DNA of 64,000 nucleotides from Serratia sarumanii (GTDB lineage: Bacteria; Pseudomonadota; Gammaproteobacteria; Enterobacterales; Enterobacteriaceae): positions 4,712,001 to 4,776,000 of the forward strand of contig NZ_CP124750.1 of assembly GCF_029962605.1 (NCBI RefSeq), written 5' to 3'. Under the pieces are notes generated by a model that was given only the letters and a program-made list of their open reading frames with translations, ran no database searches and had not been told where the DNA came from. Shown in pieces: positions 52,118 to 64,000 of the stretch (the stretch's first letter is position 1; every line of letters begins with the position of its first letter). Position numbers and translations under genes: made by a program.

Positions 52118-53014
52118 TTAAATGCCAGCGGTTTCCCGAATATAACGGCGCGCTTTTACCGCATACTCGAACGGGTTGGCCAGCGCCGGATCCTGCTCGG
52201 CCTCCACCACCATCCACCCTTTGTAACCGCGCTCGTCCAGTAGCTTGAACACCGGCCTGAAGTCGATCACGCCATCACCCGGCACGGTGAAGGTGCCCTT
52301 CTTCACGCCGTCGAGGAAGCTCAGCTTGTTGGCTTTCACTTCCGCCACCACCTCATCGCGCACGTCCTTCAGATGGACGTGGTTGATGCGCGGCAGATAC
52401 TTCTCCAGGATCGCCATCATCGCCTGCTGGCTGCCTTCCGAATAGTAGGCGTGGCCGGTATCGAACAGCAGGTAGACGTCGTCGTTGACCATGCTCATGT
52501 AGCGATCGATTTCGGCCGTGGTCTGAATGCCGGTGCCCATGTGGTGGTGCAGACACACCTGCATGCCTTTGCCGGCGGCGATCTTCGCCAGCTCGTTGTA
52601 ACCGTCGGCCACGCGCTGCCACTCTTCATCGCTGAAGTACGGCTTCTCTTCGAACACGCCTTTGGTGGTGCCCTGAATGCTCTTGCTCTGCTCGGAGCAG
52701 CCGATCACCCTGGCGCCCATGGCATGCAGGAAATTCATGTGGTTGATAAATTCATCGATGGTTTTGTCTTTCTGGCCGTCGGCGAAAAAGGTGCTGAACC
52801 AGGCGTTGCAGATCTGGATGCCGCGAATATCCAGCATCGGTTTCAGCACCGCCGGATCGCGCGGGTATTTGCTGCCCACTTCGCTGCCGGTGAAGCCGGC
52901 CAGCGCCATTTCGCTGACGCACTGCTGGAAGGTGTTTTCCTTGCCCAGATCGGGCATGTCGTCGTTGGTCCAGCCGATCGGCGCAATGGCCAATTTCACG
53001 TTGTCTTTATTCAT
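52118..53014 (-). CDS. iolE: myo-Inosose-2 dehydratase IolE
   Basis: Dehydrates 2-keto-myo-inositol to the diketone, the second step of inositol breakdown. 298-residue AP-endonuclease-like TIM barrel with [60 protein letters not shown] and [11 protein letters not shown] carrying the metal ligands. It is last in the divergent arm iolD-iolG-iolH-like-iolE, 59 bases after its upstream partner. Confidence 0.95.
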   Translation of the reverse strand: MNKDNVKLAIAPIGWTNDDMPDLGKENTFQQCVSEMALAGFTGSEVGSKYPRDPAVLKPMLDIRGIQICNAWFSTFFADGQKDKTIDEFINHMNFLHAMGARVIGCSEQSKSIQGTTKGVFEEKPYFSDEEWQRVADGYNELAKIAAGKGMQVCLHHHMGTGIQTTAEIDRYMSMVNDDVYLLFDTGHAYYSEGSQQAMMAILEKYLPRINHVHLKDVRDEVVAEVKANKLSFLDGVKKGTFTVPGDGVIDFRPVFKLLDERGYKGWMVVEAEQDPALANPFEYAVKARRYIRETAGI

Positions 53015-53073
53015 GGTCTGCCTCGGTCCTTGGAGGGCCGCCGGTGCAAACGCCGCCGGCGAGCCGAATAAGA

Positions 53074-53958
53074 TTATTTGCCCAACAGCTCTCTTTCGAT
53101 GCGCTCTCTGGTCGCCACCGCCTGGCTCGGCATCTTTTCCGGGTAGCCGAACAGCGAGGTGCAGATGATCGATTCGCCGCCGACCTTGAAGCTGCGGTTG
53201 GCAAATTCCATGTCGCGCAGCGTCTGGAACAGGGCGTCGAAATTCACCTCGCCTTCGCCGATGCCGACGTGCTGATGCACCGCGGCGTCAACGCCCGGCG
53301 GGTTGACGATATAACGGCAATGCTTGGTGTGATTCATGGTGTCGGCGATCAGCACGTGGGAAAGATCGTCCCCGGCGTACTGCAGCATGCCGGCCACGTC
53401 ACCCAGCCCCTTGTCGTAGTAGAAGGTGTGCGGCACGCTGTAGAGGTATTTGACGTGGTCGCTGCGCAGCGATTTCACCAGATCGGCGGTTTCGTTGCTC
53501 AGCTCGCAAAAGTCCCACGGGTGCGACTGGATCTCCATACGGATACCCTCGCGCTCGACGATCGGCAGCAGCTCCTCCATCGAGCGATACCACAGCTCCT
53601 CGCAGATCTCCGGTTCGTTGGGGTTACCCGCCAGTTCGGTGTTAATCACCTGCACGCCCATTTCCACCGCGATTTCGATCATCCGCCGCCAGTTTTTGAC
53701 CGCCGCCTGGCGGCGATCTTCCCCTGGCCCGGACCAGCGATACACCACGATAAATGAGGAGATCTCCACGCCGGTCGCTTTCAGGGCGTTTTTATACTCC
53801 GCCATGATTTCGCGACTGGCCTTCGGATGCTTGTAAAACGGGTTGATCTGCGGGTGCGGCGACTGCTCGATATATTTGTAGCCCCAGTCCGCCACCTGCT
53901 GAACCATTTTGGTGACGCCCAAATCCCGGATAACGTCAACATCAAAAGCGATCTTCAT
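53074..53958 (-). CDS. IolH-like sugar-phosphate isomerase/epimerase
   Basis: TIM-barrel protein of about 294 residues in the AP-endonuclease family 2/xylose isomerase-like group ([55 protein letters not shown] and [16 protein letters not shown] segment). IolH and IolI of Bacillus are the nearest named relatives I know, but the reaction is uncertain. ATG at 53958 is preferred over GTG at 53964 because GAGGAG lies 7 bases before it. It lies between iolG and iolE in the operon. Confidence 0.72.
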   Translation of the reverse strand: MKIAFDVDVIRDLGVTKMVQQVADWGYKYIEQSPHPQINPFYKHPKASREIMAEYKNALKATGVEISSFIVVYRWSGPGEDRRQAAVKNWRRMIEIAVEMGVQVINTELAGNPNEPEICEELWYRSMEELLPIVEREGIRMEIQSHPWDFCELSNETADLVKSLRSDHVKYLYSVPHTFYYDKGLGDVAGMLQYAGDDLSHVLIADTMNHTKHCRYIVNPPGVDAAVHQHVGIGEGEVNFDALFQTLRDMEFANRSFKVGGESIICTSLFGYPEKMPSQAVATRERIERELLGK

Positions 53959-53998
53959 GGTCACTCCTCTGCAATCGTGGGTAGGTGGTGCAAGCCGG

Positions 53999-55030
<1,032 letters not shown>

Positions 55031-55047
55031 TTATGTATGAAAACGAA

Positions 55048-56988
55048 TCAGTAATCGCGCGCCTTATCGATGTTTTCCTGCAGCTTGCGCGCCACTGCGA
55101 CGATTTTCTCGCTGTCGGCCACCTGAGCGCCGCCCACGCGCCACCAGCTGAGATACTTGTGCACCATGGTCTTCGGCAGCACCTTGATGTCCAGCAGCGT
55201 GGACACGGTCTGCCTGCGGGCGTCGGCCAGCGCATCGAGCAGCTGCTGCTCGGTGGTGACGCGATAGGTTTTGCAACCGTAAGCCGCCGCCAGCATGGCG
55301 AAATCGACCGGCACCAGTTTGCCGTCGAGCTTGCCGCCCTGTGGATTACGGAAGCGGAATTCGGTGGTGTAGCTGTCCATGCCGTGTTCCATCTGCAGGT
55401 TGTTGATGCAGCCGTTGGTCATGTTGTCGAACAGCATCACGTTGATCTTGCAGCTTTCCTGAATCGAAGTGACCAGTTCGGAATGCAGCATCATGAAGGC
55501 GCCGTCGCCCACCATCGCGTACACCTCGCGCTGCGGCTCTGCCAGCTTGACCCCCAATGCGGCGTTCACCTCATACCCCATGCAGGAGTAACCGTACTCC
55601 ACGTGATAACCGTGCTCGCCGCGGTTGTGCCACACCCGCTGCAAATCGCCCGGCAGGCTACCGGCGGCGGCGACGATCACGCTGTCCGCCGGCAGCTCGC
55701 GGTTCAGCACCCCCAGCACCCGGCTCTGGGTCAGCGCGGAATCGGTCTGGGCGATAAATTCGGCGAACACCCGCTCGCGATCGAGGTGATCGTCTATCTC
55801 CGGCACAAAGCCTGCGCCGCCGTATTCCACCGCGTAAACGCGCTCGGTCTCTTCACGCTGGGCGCTGCGCGCCGCGGCGATGGCGTCGCCCCAGCCGGCG
55901 CGGTACTCGGCCTGCGCCAGCAGCGCGCCCAGTTCGCTCAGGGCCTCGCGGGCGTCCGCCAGCACCTGCACGCCGTCGAGCTTGCCGGCGTCAAAGGCGC
56001 TGACGTTGATATTGAGGAAGCTGACGTCCGGATTTTGGAACAGCCATTTGGACGAGGTGGTGAAATCGGTGTAACGGGTGCCGACACCGATCACCAGATC
56101 GGCCTGACGAGCCAGCGTATTGGCCGCCAGGCAGCCGGTTTCGCCAATGCCGCCGAGGTTGAATTCATGGTCGCTCGGCACCGTGCCTTTGCCGGCCTGG
56201 GTTTCGGCGAACGGAATGCCGAAGCGCTCGGCGAATTCGCGCAGCGCCCGCCCGGCCTGCGAGTATTTCACGCCGCCGCCGCACACCAGCAGCGGTTTGC
56301 GTTTGGCCGCCAGCAGCGCCAACGCGTCCGCCAACATGCCGTCGGTCGCCAGGCGGCGATCGAGCCGATGCACGCGTTTTTGGAAGAAATAGTCGGGATA
56401 GTCGTAGGCTTCACCCTGCACGTCCTGCGGCAGACACAGCGTCACCGCGCCGGTATCCGCCGGATCGGTCAGCACGCGCATCGCGTTGATGCAGGCGCTC
56501 ATCAGCTGCTCCGGCCGCACGATGCGATCCCAGTATTTGCTCACCGCGCGGAACGCGTCGTTGGTGCTGATGCTGAGATCGTAAGGCTGCTCGATTTGCT
56601 GCAGCACCGGATCCGGCTGGCGGGAGGCGTAAACGTCGCCCGGCAGCAGCAATAAAGGAATGCGGTTGGCGGTAGCGGTGGCCGCGGCGGTGATCATGTT
56701 GGCGGCGCCGGGGCCGACCGATGAGGTGCAGGCGTAGATCTGCCGGCGCAGCTTCTGTTTGGCGAAGCCAATCGCCGCGTGGGCCATGCCCTGCTCGTTG
56801 CGGCCCTGATGTACCCGCAGCTCGCCGCTATCCTGTTCCAGCGCTTGCCCCAGCCCCAGCACATTGCCGTGGCCGAAAATCGCGAAAATGCCCGCGACGA
56901 ATTTGGTTTCCACGCCGTCGGCCAGCAGATACTGGTTATCGAGAAATCTGACGAGCGCCTGCGCCATGGTTAGCCTGATCTTGCCCAT
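55048..56988 (-). CDS. iolD: 3D-(3,5/4)-trihydroxycyclohexane-1,2-dione hydrolase IolD
   Basis: Thiamine-diphosphate enzyme that opens the ring to 5-deoxy-glucuronate. 646 residues: N-terminal Pyr domain with [25 protein letters not shown], middle domain with [17 protein letters not shown], and the PP motif [18 protein letters not shown] followed after about 26 residues by NN ([15 protein letters not shown]). It is first in the operon, with AAAGGGTGAG before ATG, and diverges from iolC across a 545-base gap. Confidence 0.95.
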   Translation of the reverse strand: MGKIRLTMAQALVRFLDNQYLLADGVETKFVAGIFAIFGHGNVLGLGQALEQDSGELRVHQGRNEQGMAHAAIGFAKQKLRRQIYACTSSVGPGAANMITAAATATANRIPLLLLPGDVYASRQPDPVLQQIEQPYDLSISTNDAFRAVSKYWDRIVRPEQLMSACINAMRVLTDPADTGAVTLCLPQDVQGEAYDYPDYFFQKRVHRLDRRLATDGMLADALALLAAKRKPLLVCGGGVKYSQAGRALREFAERFGIPFAETQAGKGTVPSDHEFNLGGIGETGCLAANTLARQADLVIGVGTRYTDFTTSSKWLFQNPDVSFLNINVSAFDAGKLDGVQVLADAREALSELGALLAQAEYRAGWGDAIAAARSAQREETERVYAVEYGGAGFVPEIDDHLDRERVFAEFIAQTDSALTQSRVLGVLNRELPADSVIVAAAGSLPGDLQRVWHNRGEHGYHVEYGYSCMGYEVNAALGVKLAEPQREVYAMVGDGAFMMLHSELVTSIQESCKINVMLFDNMTNGCINNLQMEHGMDSYTTEFRFRNPQGGKLDGKLVPVDFAMLAAAYGCKTYRVTTEQQLLDALADARRQTVSTLLDIKVLPKTMVHKYLSWWRVGGAQVADSEKIVAVARKLQENIDKARDY

Positions 56989-57533
56989 TTACTCACCCTT
57001 TAGATTGAGGGCCGCCCCGGAAAGTGCTCGCGCCGAGCCGACAATCCCGTGTTTGTGTTACGCGGCGGCAGCTATTATCTTGAGCAGGCGATGCCCGCTG
57101 CTCACGAAGTCGACAACCTGAAACGTGAAGCGATTATAAACAAATATATTTTTCATAAAATCACATTACAGAAGAAACATTTCATTTTGCGATAAAGATC
57201 GCATATTGCATGAAAAGCCCGTTTCATCTCGTGCTTCAGCCTTCACTGGCTTCGCGCCGCGCACCGGCCAATAAAAGCCGTTGGCTCATGGGTTGACCGC
57301 CTTTTACCCTGTCATTTCCCCTCTTTTATGCGCGCCCCGGCCCCCCTCCCGTAGCCGTTTCACCGCCTTTTCCCACGCCTCTGTCGATGTTTTAAACGCA
57401 TCACATTTTTGGGGTGTAAATTTCATTCTATATTGAAATTGAAATTTTCATTCCCCATACTGTCCACATGCTTCCTGCAGGGCGCCACGCTCGGGCCGCC
57501 GCCGGAGTTTTGCTTAAACAGAAGGAAACGGGT
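56989..57533. promoter_or_regulatory. Divergent iolD-iolC control region
   Basis: 545 bases without a gene. AATTTCA-N8-TGAAATT (57419-57440) is a perfect 7-base inverted repeat about 100 bases ahead of iolC, followed directly by TGAAATTTTCA (57440-57450). GAAACATTTC at 57174-57183 lies on the iolD side. These share the GAAA/TTTC half-pattern also seen ahead of iolR and iolA and are candidate operators for IolR. Confidence 0.5.
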
Positions 57534-59465
57534 ATGGCTACACAAGAAAAACAGCTTGATGTCATTTGTCTCGGGCGCATCGCCGTCGATTTCTATGCTC
57601 AGCAGATCGGCGCGCGGCTGGAAGACGCCGGCACATTCGCCAAGTACCTCGGCGGCTCCTCCGGCAACGTGGCCTACGGCACCGCCATTCAGGGGTTAAA
57701 ATCCGGCATGCTGGCGCGCGTCGGCGACGAGCACATGGGCCGCTTTCTGCGTGAAGAGCTGCAGCGCGTCGGGGCCGATACCCGCTGCCTCATCACCGAC
57801 AAGCAACGATTAACCGGCCTGGTGATCCTCGGCATCAAGGATCAGGAAACCTTCCCGCTGATCTTCTACCGCGAAAACTGCGCGGACATGGCGCTGACGC
57901 CGGACGATATCGACGAGGCCTACATCGCCTCCGCGCGCGCGCTGGCCATCACCGGCACGCACCTGTCGCACCCGAACACCCGCGCCGCGGTGCTGAAGGC
58001 GCTGGAATACGCGCGCCGCCACGGCCTGCGCACCGCCCTGGACATCGATTACCGCCCGGTGCTGTGGGGGCTGACGTCGCTGGGCGACGGCGAAACCCGC
58101 TTTGTGGAATCGGACCAGGTGACCCGCGAGCTGCAGGAGGTGCTGCACCATTTCGATCTGATCGTCGGCACCGAAGAAGAGTTTCATATCGCCGGCGGCA
58201 GCACCGACACGCTGACGGCGCTGAAAAACGTGCGCCGGGCCACGGCGGCCACGCTGGTGTGCAAGCGCGGCGCGCAGGGTTGCTCGGTGTTCGAGGGCGA
58301 AATCGCCGACGACTGGGAACAGGTGAAACTGCACGCTGGCGTGCGGGTTGAGGTGCTGAACGTGCTGGGGGCCGGCGACGCCTTTATGTCCGGCCTGCTG
58401 CGTGGCTACCTGAACGATGAGGGCTGGGATCAGGCCTGCCGCTACGCCAACGCCTGCGGCGCGTTGGTGGTCTCGCGCCACGGCTGCGCGCCGGCGATGC
58501 CGACCAAACGGGAGCTGGACGACTACCTGCTGCGTGAACGGCAGGTCACGCGCCCGGACCGCGATGCGCGCCTGAACCACCTGCACCGGGTCACCACCCG
58601 CAAGCAACAGTGGCCGGAACTGTGCGTCTTCGCCTTCGATCACCGCAAGCAGCTGGCGGACATGGCACGCGAAGCCGGCGTCGGCGAGGAGCGCATTCCG
58701 CGCCTGAAAACCCTGCTGCTGACCGCGGCGCAACAGGCCGCCGCGCAGGCCGGCCTGAACGGCAACAGCGGCATTCTGGCCGACACCACTTACGGGCAGG
58801 CGGCGCTGAACGAGATCACCGGCCAGGGATGGTGGATCGGCCGGCCGGTAGAGCTGCCCAGTTCGCGCCCGCTGCGCCTGGAGCATGGCAATATCGGCTC
58901 GCAATTGATCGACTGGCCGCAGGAGCACGTGGTGAAGTGCCTGGTGTTTTATCACCCGCACGACGCGGCGGAACTGCGTCGCGAGCAGGATGAGCTGATC
59001 GCCGACGTCTACCGCGGCTGCTGTAAGTCCGGCCACGAGCTGCTGCTGGAAGTGATCCTGCCGGACAACAACCCCGACAAAGACGAACGTTATTACCTGG
59101 AGATGATTGAGCACTTCTACCAGTCGGGCATTCAGCCGGACTGGTGGAAACTGCCGCCGCTGAGCGCGGAAAACTGGCGGCGGGTCGGTGCGCTGATCGA
59201 TACCTACGATCCCTACTGCCGCGGCGTGCTGATCCTGGGGCTCGACTCCCCGGAAGCGGTGCTGAAGGCGGGCTTTGCCGCCGCCGCGGATGCGCGCTGG
59301 GTGAAGGGTTTCGCCGTCGGCCGCACCATCTTCGGCCAGCCTTCGCGCCGCTGGCTGCAGGATGAAATCGACGACGCCGCCCTGATCGAGCAGGTGAAAC
59401 AAAAATACCTGACGCTGATCGGTTTCTGGCGCCAGTACCGTCCGCAGGCGAGCGGTGCGCACTGA
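57534..59465 (+). CDS. iolC: Bifunctional 5-dehydro-2-deoxygluconokinase / DUF2090 protein IolC
   Basis: 643 residues. N-terminal PfkB kinase (about 8-335): DVICLGRIAVDFYAQQ, LGGSSGNVAYGTA, and the catalytic Asp in NVLGAGDAFMSGLLRGY; it phosphorylates 2-deoxy-5-keto-gluconate. The C-terminal DUF2090 domain (about 350-640, WPELCVFAFDHRKQL, VKCLVFYHPHD, CRGVLILGLDSPEA) is TIM-barrel-like and is thought to supply the aldolase step (IolJ role), which fits the absence of a separate iolJ in the window. The start MATQEKQLDVI has AGAAGGAAAC upstream. Confidence 0.94.
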   Translation: MATQEKQLDVICLGRIAVDFYAQQIGARLEDAGTFAKYLGGSSGNVAYGTAIQGLKSGMLARVGDEHMGRFLREELQRVGADTRCLITDKQRLTGLVILGIKDQETFPLIFYRENCADMALTPDDIDEAYIASARALAITGTHLSHPNTRAAVLKALEYARRHGLRTALDIDYRPVLWGLTSLGDGETRFVESDQVTRELQEVLHHFDLIVGTEEEFHIAGGSTDTLTALKNVRRATAATLVCKRGAQGCSVFEGEIADDWEQVKLHAGVRVEVLNVLGAGDAFMSGLLRGYLNDEGWDQACRYANACGALVVSRHGCAPAMPTKRELDDYLLRERQVTRPDRDARLNHLHRVTTRKQQWPELCVFAFDHRKQLADMAREAGVGEERIPRLKTLLLTAAQQAAAQAGLNGNSGILADTTYGQAALNEITGQGWWIGRPVELPSSRPLRLEHGNIGSQLIDWPQEHVVKCLVFYHPHDAAELRREQDELIADVYRGCCKSGHELLLEVILPDNNPDKDERYYLEMIEHFYQSGIQPDWWKLPPLSAENWRRVGALIDTYDPYCRGVLILGLDSPEAVLKAGFAAAADARWVKGFAVGRTIFGQPSRRWLQDEIDDAALIEQVKQKYLTLIGFWRQYRPQASGAH

Positions 59466-59484
59466 CAGCGAGCGCGAGTTCACG

Positions 59485-59524
59485 TCCCCTTAAGGCCATT
59501 TCGCCGCTTTAAGGGGATTTTTTT
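59485..59524 (+). terminator. Rho-independent terminator after iolC
   Basis: TCCCCTTAA / TTAAGGGGA arms (59485-59493, 59509-59517) with TTTTTTT after it. It separates iolC from iolR. Confidence 0.88.
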
Positions 59525-59576
59525 GCCCCTTTTCTGTGAAGTCGCGCAATGTGCGATCGAATAAATCGCTTTTTGA

Positions 59577-59591
59577 GGAAATGAAATTTCC
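59577..59591. promoter_or_regulatory. Palindrome ahead of iolR, candidate autoregulatory operator
   Basis: GGAAAT-GAA-ATTTCC is a perfect 6-base inverted repeat about 80 bases before the iolR start. Confidence 0.5.
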
Positions 59592-59668
59592 GCTCCGTCT
59601 GTTAAAATACCCTGTCAATATTTCAGGCGTCAGGCCAATGCGCCTTCACCCCACTGCGAGCCGAATGG

Positions 59669-60505
59669 ATGAACAACCCAACTCAACTTTCGCTGTTACA
59701 GGACGAGATTCGCCACCGTTATGAAACGCTGAGCAAGCGTTTGAAGCAGGTGGCGCGCTATATTTTGGATAACAGTAACAGCATCGCTTTCGATACCGTT
59801 GCCTCCATCGCCGCACAGGCCAGCGTGCCGCCTTCCACCCTGATCCGTTTCGCCAACGCCTTCGGCTTCAGCGGCTTCAACGAAATGAAGCAGGTGTTCC
59901 GTCAGCATCTGATGGAAGAGACGGTGAACTATACCGAGCGCGCGCGCCTGTTCCGCCAAACCTCCACCGACGACAACGTCGCGCCGGAGAAACCGGCGGA
60001 AATTCTCAACGTATTCACCATGGTCAACGCGCAGGCGCTGCAGCAACTGGCGATGCAGATCGCCCCCGAGCAGCTGGATCGCGCCGTCGAACTGCTCAAC
60101 AACGCCGAAAACATCTACGTGATCGGCCTGCGCCGTTCGTTCAGCGTCGCCTCCTATCTCACCTATGCGCTACGCCATCTGGAGCGCCGCGCGTTTCTTA
60201 TCGACGGCCTGGGCGGCATGTTCACCGAACAGCTGAGCATGGTGAAACCGAAGGACGTGGTGATCGCCATCAGCTATTCGCCGTACGCCCGCGAGGCGGT
60301 GGAACTGGTGGAATTGGGCGCCAAGCGCGGCGCGCAGCAGATCGCCATCACCGACAGCCAGGTCAGCCCGCTGGCCGCCTTCAGCGACGTCTGTTTCGTG
60401 GTGCGCGAAGCGCAGGTGGACGGGTTCCGTTCGCAGGTGGCCTCGATGTGCCTGGCGCAGACGCTGGCGGTTTCGCTGGCGCTGAATAACGCCCGGGACG
60501 AGTAA
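59669..60505 (+). CDS. iolR: RpiR/MurR-family regulator of inositol catabolism
   Basis: 278-residue regulator. N-terminal RpiR-type helix-turn-helix (about 17-80: LKQVARYILDNSNSIAFDTVASIAAQASVPPSTLIRFANAFGFSGFNEMKQVF) and C-terminal SIS sugar-phosphate domain (about 125-260: AENIYVIGLRRSFSVASYL and DVVIAISYSPYAREAVEL). The position between iolC and the iolB-iolA arm indicates control of the iol genes; RpiR-type IolR is known in other proteobacteria. A GC-rich hairpin without T-run follows at 60518-60540. Confidence 0.85.
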   Translation: MNNPTQLSLLQDEIRHRYETLSKRLKQVARYILDNSNSIAFDTVASIAAQASVPPSTLIRFANAFGFSGFNEMKQVFRQHLMEETVNYTERARLFRQTSTDDNVAPEKPAEILNVFTMVNAQALQQLAMQIAPEQLDRAVELLNNAENIYVIGLRRSFSVASYLTYALRHLERRAFLIDGLGGMFTEQLSMVKPKDVVIAISYSPYAREAVELVELGAKRGAQQIAITDSQVSPLAAFSDVCFVVREAQVDGFRSQVASMCLAQTLAVSLALNNARDE

Positions 60506-60546
60506 GGCTGGGGGGAACGCGCCCGACAGGCTCGGGCGCGGCGGGG

Positions 60547-60885
60547 TTATTGCAGCAACAAATAGCGGTAGAGCGCGCTTTCCAGATCCTGCTTCATGCT
60601 GATGAAAAGCAGAATCTCCACCGTCTGACCGTCGTAGTCATAGATGACGCGGTATTCGCTGTCGGGATCCAATCGCTCGTGCAACCGTCCCCCCATGCCC
60701 GCCAGCACGGCGTTGAAGCGGTAGCAGGCAGGATCGTCGGCAATTGCCGCGAGGGACGATAACAACAGATTGTCCACGAACACCCCGGCCGCGACTGCTC
60801 CTATCGTTCCGCTCTTATAAGACTCGATGTCTTTCAGGCTCCATTCCGCCGCCGGCGCGACGGTAAAACGTATTTCCTGGGGCAT
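60547..60885 (-). CDS. RelE/ParE-like toxin
   Basis: 112-residue protein with the RelE/ParE superfamily profile: MPQEIRFTVAPAAEWSLKDIESYKS, then RFNAVLAGMGGRLHERLDPDSEYRVIYDYDGQTVEILLFISMKQDLESALYRYLL. YRVIYDYDGQTVEIL is the typical beta-strand pair. It is smaller in similarity than classical ParE, so whether it cuts mRNA or inhibits gyrase cannot be said. It lies 14 bases after the antitoxin and between iolR and iolB. Confidence 0.78.
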   Translation of the reverse strand: MPQEIRFTVAPAAEWSLKDIESYKSGTIGAVAAGVFVDNLLLSSLAAIADDPACYRFNAVLAGMGGRLHERLDPDSEYRVIYDYDGQTVEILLFISMKQDLESALYRYLLLQ

Positions 60886-60899
60886 CCTGCACCTCGGGC

Positions 60900-61169
60900 C
60901 TATTTCCGCGCGTCACGCAGCCGCTGCAAGGTTTCTTCGGGCGACAGACCACGCTGATTTTTAATCTCTTGCTTCGCCAGCATAGTCAGTTTCAACAACG
61001 CGTTGGACTGGCGCTCCAGATTGCGTTCCCGAATTTCGGCCTCTCTCTCAGCCGCCGTTTGTACAAACAGCTCGGCAACACCATTTTTTGTGACGTAAAC
61101 CCCGCCTTCAAACAGGTCGGGCGAACCTAATCCTTCGCGCGCCGCTTTTTGGGACATGGTAGTCGTCAT
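60900..61169 (-). CDS. Phd/YefM-like antitoxin
   Basis: 89-residue partner of the toxin. GGVYVTKNGVAELFVQT resembles the Phd beta-hairpin (V.VTKNG..v.V), followed by a charged C-terminal helix EIKNQRGLSPEETLQRLRDARK that would bind the toxin. The start MTTTMSQKAAREGLG is chosen for the strong AGGAGG site 7 bases upstream; an earlier ATG adds 12 residues. Transcribed before the toxin, as is usual. Confidence 0.75.
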   Translation of the reverse strand: MTTTMSQKAAREGLGSPDLFEGGVYVTKNGVAELFVQTAAEREAEIRERNLERQSNALLKLTMLAKQEIKNQRGLSPEETLQRLRDARK

Positions 61170-61305
61170 GGTTCTTCCTCCTGTGTACCGGCAATTTCGT
61201 TGCATAACAGCGGTTCGTTAGATTCACTCAGCCAGGGAGCGATCGCGTGCGGACAGATTATCATTTGAGCAAGATGGAGGGAAAATTTAGGTCAAATTTA
61301 TACCC

Positions 61306-61334
61306 TGATAAAGAATAAGCCCGGCAAGCCGGGC
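61306..61334 (-). terminator. Terminator of iolB
   Basis: GCCCGGC-AA-GCCGGGC hairpin (61319-61334); on the minus strand TTATTCTTTAT follows. It lies 10 bases past the iolB stop. Confidence 0.65.
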
Positions 61335-61343
61335 CTCAGGCGC

Positions 61344-62165
61344 TTATTGCGCGGCGGGATAGCCGTCGCCGTTAATCCAGGCGTGGTCTTTTTCCCAGGT
61401 GAATTTCCATTGCCGCACCGGCCCGGCCATCACGTTGAGATAATAGTTGTCGTAGCCCGCCAGGGTCGCCACCGGGTGATAACCGCGTGGCACTTTCACT
61501 ACGTCCCGATTGTAGACCGGCATGCATTCGTCGAGCGTGCGATCGTCGGTATAGACGCGCTGCATGCAGAATCCCTGCTCCGGCTGAATGCGGTGATAAT
61601 ACGTCTCTTCCAGATAGGTTTCGTCCGGTGAGTCTTCCCGATCGTGCTTGTGGCTCGGGTAGGAACTGGTGTTGCCCTCGTCGGTGTAAACCTCCACCAC
61701 CAGCAGACTGTCGGCCGGCTCGCTGTCCGGTAGAATGTTGTGCACCAACCGCTGGTTGCGCCCCTTGCCGCGCCGCTCCACGCCGATATCCGCCGGCGTA
61801 ATCAGCCGTGAAGGCAGGTGGCCGCTGCCGGGCGCGCTGCACACCGCCAGCTCCAGATCGGTTTCTGCCCGCACGTCGATGCGATCGTGGTGCGGCACAT
61901 ACACCGCGTAAGGCGGCGTGCGCTCGAACGGGCTCATGCGTTTGCCGATATGCGGGTATTCGGCGCGCAGCGTGGCGACGGAGGCGATACCGGCCACCAG
62001 CACCAGGCACAGCTCCTTGTCACCGCACTCCAGCTGCAGCGACTGCCCGGCGGCCAGGCGATAAACGTCGAAACCGACATAGCGCCACCCGGCATTTTCC
62101 GGCGTCACGTGCTGAATACGCCCCTCGGCGTTCGGCGTCTGACATTTGGCAAGCAGTGAAGACAT
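61344..62165 (-). CDS. iolB: 5-deoxy-glucuronate isomerase IolB
   Basis: Converts 5-deoxy-glucuronate to 2-deoxy-5-keto-gluconate, the substrate of IolC. 273-residue bicupin with GWRYVGFDVYRLAAGQSLQLECGDKELCLVLVAGIASV, SSYPSHKHDREDSPDETYLEETYYHRIQPEQGFCMQRVYTDD (metal ligands His, His, Glu) and VKVPRGYHPVATLAGYDNYYLNVMAGP. It is 77 bases after iolA, co-transcribed, with the toxin pair beyond it. Confidence 0.95.
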   Translation of the reverse strand: MSSLLAKCQTPNAEGRIQHVTPENAGWRYVGFDVYRLAAGQSLQLECGDKELCLVLVAGIASVATLRAEYPHIGKRMSPFERTPPYAVYVPHHDRIDVRAETDLELAVCSAPGSGHLPSRLITPADIGVERRGKGRNQRLVHNILPDSEPADSLLVVEVYTDEGNTSSYPSHKHDREDSPDETYLEETYYHRIQPEQGFCMQRVYTDDRTLDECMPVYNRDVVKVPRGYHPVATLAGYDNYYLNVMAGPVRQWKFTWEKDHAWINGDGYPAAQ

Positions 62166-62242
62166 CTCGATTCTCCTGTTAACTCCCCGTGCAAAGGCCG
62201 TTGCCCCGAAGGAGCAACGGCCCGCTCATACTTTGCGATCGC

Positions 62243-63748
<1,506 letters not shown>

Positions 63749-63871
63749 GTCACGCCCTCTTTTCAAGTCCGCTGTCGCCTGGCCACTCGCCGGCGGCGCG
63801 GCGTTAATCGTCCCGCTCGCCAAACCCCGTCGGCAAGCCGGCTACATCCTGACCGGATGCAGCAAACTCTA

Positions 63872-63910
63872 TTTCATTGAAAAAAAAATTTCAAATAAAT
63901 TGTTTTGAAA
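63872..63910. promoter_or_regulatory. AT-rich inverted repeats upstream of iolA, candidate IolR operators
   Basis: TTTCATTGAAA (63872-63882) and TTTCAAA-N8-TTTGAAA (63889-63910) lie 124-162 bases upstream of iolA. They share the TTTCA/TGAAA half-sites with the iolC upstream palindrome. The rest of 63749-64000 shows no gene. Confidence 0.45.
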
Positions 63911-64000
63911 AATTTGTTTTTAGTGCGTGAGGTCGCAATTTTGCGGTGTCGATCGGGTTGGCGCTTTCATTACCGCGCCAGGGAAAGCGTAACGGCGCAG

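Overview
The window is a stretch of enterobacterial chromosome, most likely Serratia (S. marcescens group). This rests on protein lengths and motifs nearly identical to E. coli K-12 orthologues, high-GC coding sequence, and a backbone that follows the E. coli pckA-ompB-feo-mal-glp-glg-asd-gnt-ryhB order with Serratia-like insertions. The genus is inferred from memory of families and gene order, not from a search. No rRNA, tRNA, CRISPR array, insertion sequence or prophage was seen.

Layout. 1-2.2 kb: 3' part of pckA, then a FitAB/VapC-type toxin-antitoxin pair. 2.2-9.0 kb: envZ-ompR, cbpM-cbpA, greB and tex. 9.1-12.5 kb: feoABC behind a strong Fur box. 12.5-15.2 kb: a DUF1471 periplasmic protein, bioH, gntX and nfuA. 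15.3-23 kb: malQ-malP and the divergent activator malT, with MalT boxes between them. 23-29.7 kb: the complete L-ascorbate system, ulaABCDEF diverging from ulaG-ulaR, with two matching operators between the arms. 29.8-33.7 kb: glpE-glpG-glpR and glpD. 33.7-43.3 kb: the glycogen operon glgB-glgX-glgC-glgA-glgP. 43.8-49 kb: asd, yhgN, gntT-gntK and gntR. 49.1-50.9 kb: an intergenic cluster of stem-loops, a pirin (yhhW), the Fur-controlled sRNA RyhB and the acetyltransferase yhhY. 50.9-52.1 kb: a Tat-exported P1/NylC-like hydrolase. 52.1-63.8 kb: a myo-inositol catabolic cluster, iolD-iolG-iolH-like-iolE diverging from iolC-iolR, then iolA-iolB, with a Phd/ParE-like toxin-antitoxin pair embedded.

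Functional logic. Most of the window handles carbon: maltodextrin, ascorbate, glycerol phosphate, glycogen, gluconate and inositol, each catabolic block with its own regulator (MalT, UlaR, GlpR, GntR, IolR). Operators for these regulators can be read in the gaps. Iron appears twice, as ferrous uptake (feo) and the iron-sparing RNA RyhB, both with Fur boxes. The departures from the E. coli order are cbpAM beside ompR, ula in the mal-glp interval, gntT in the slot of gntU, the iol block after yhhY, and two toxin-antitoxin pairs. I found no convincing wholly new system. The least explained items are the stem-loop cluster at 49086-49268, the extended ulaE 3' end that overlaps ulaF, and the exported NylC-like hydrolase.
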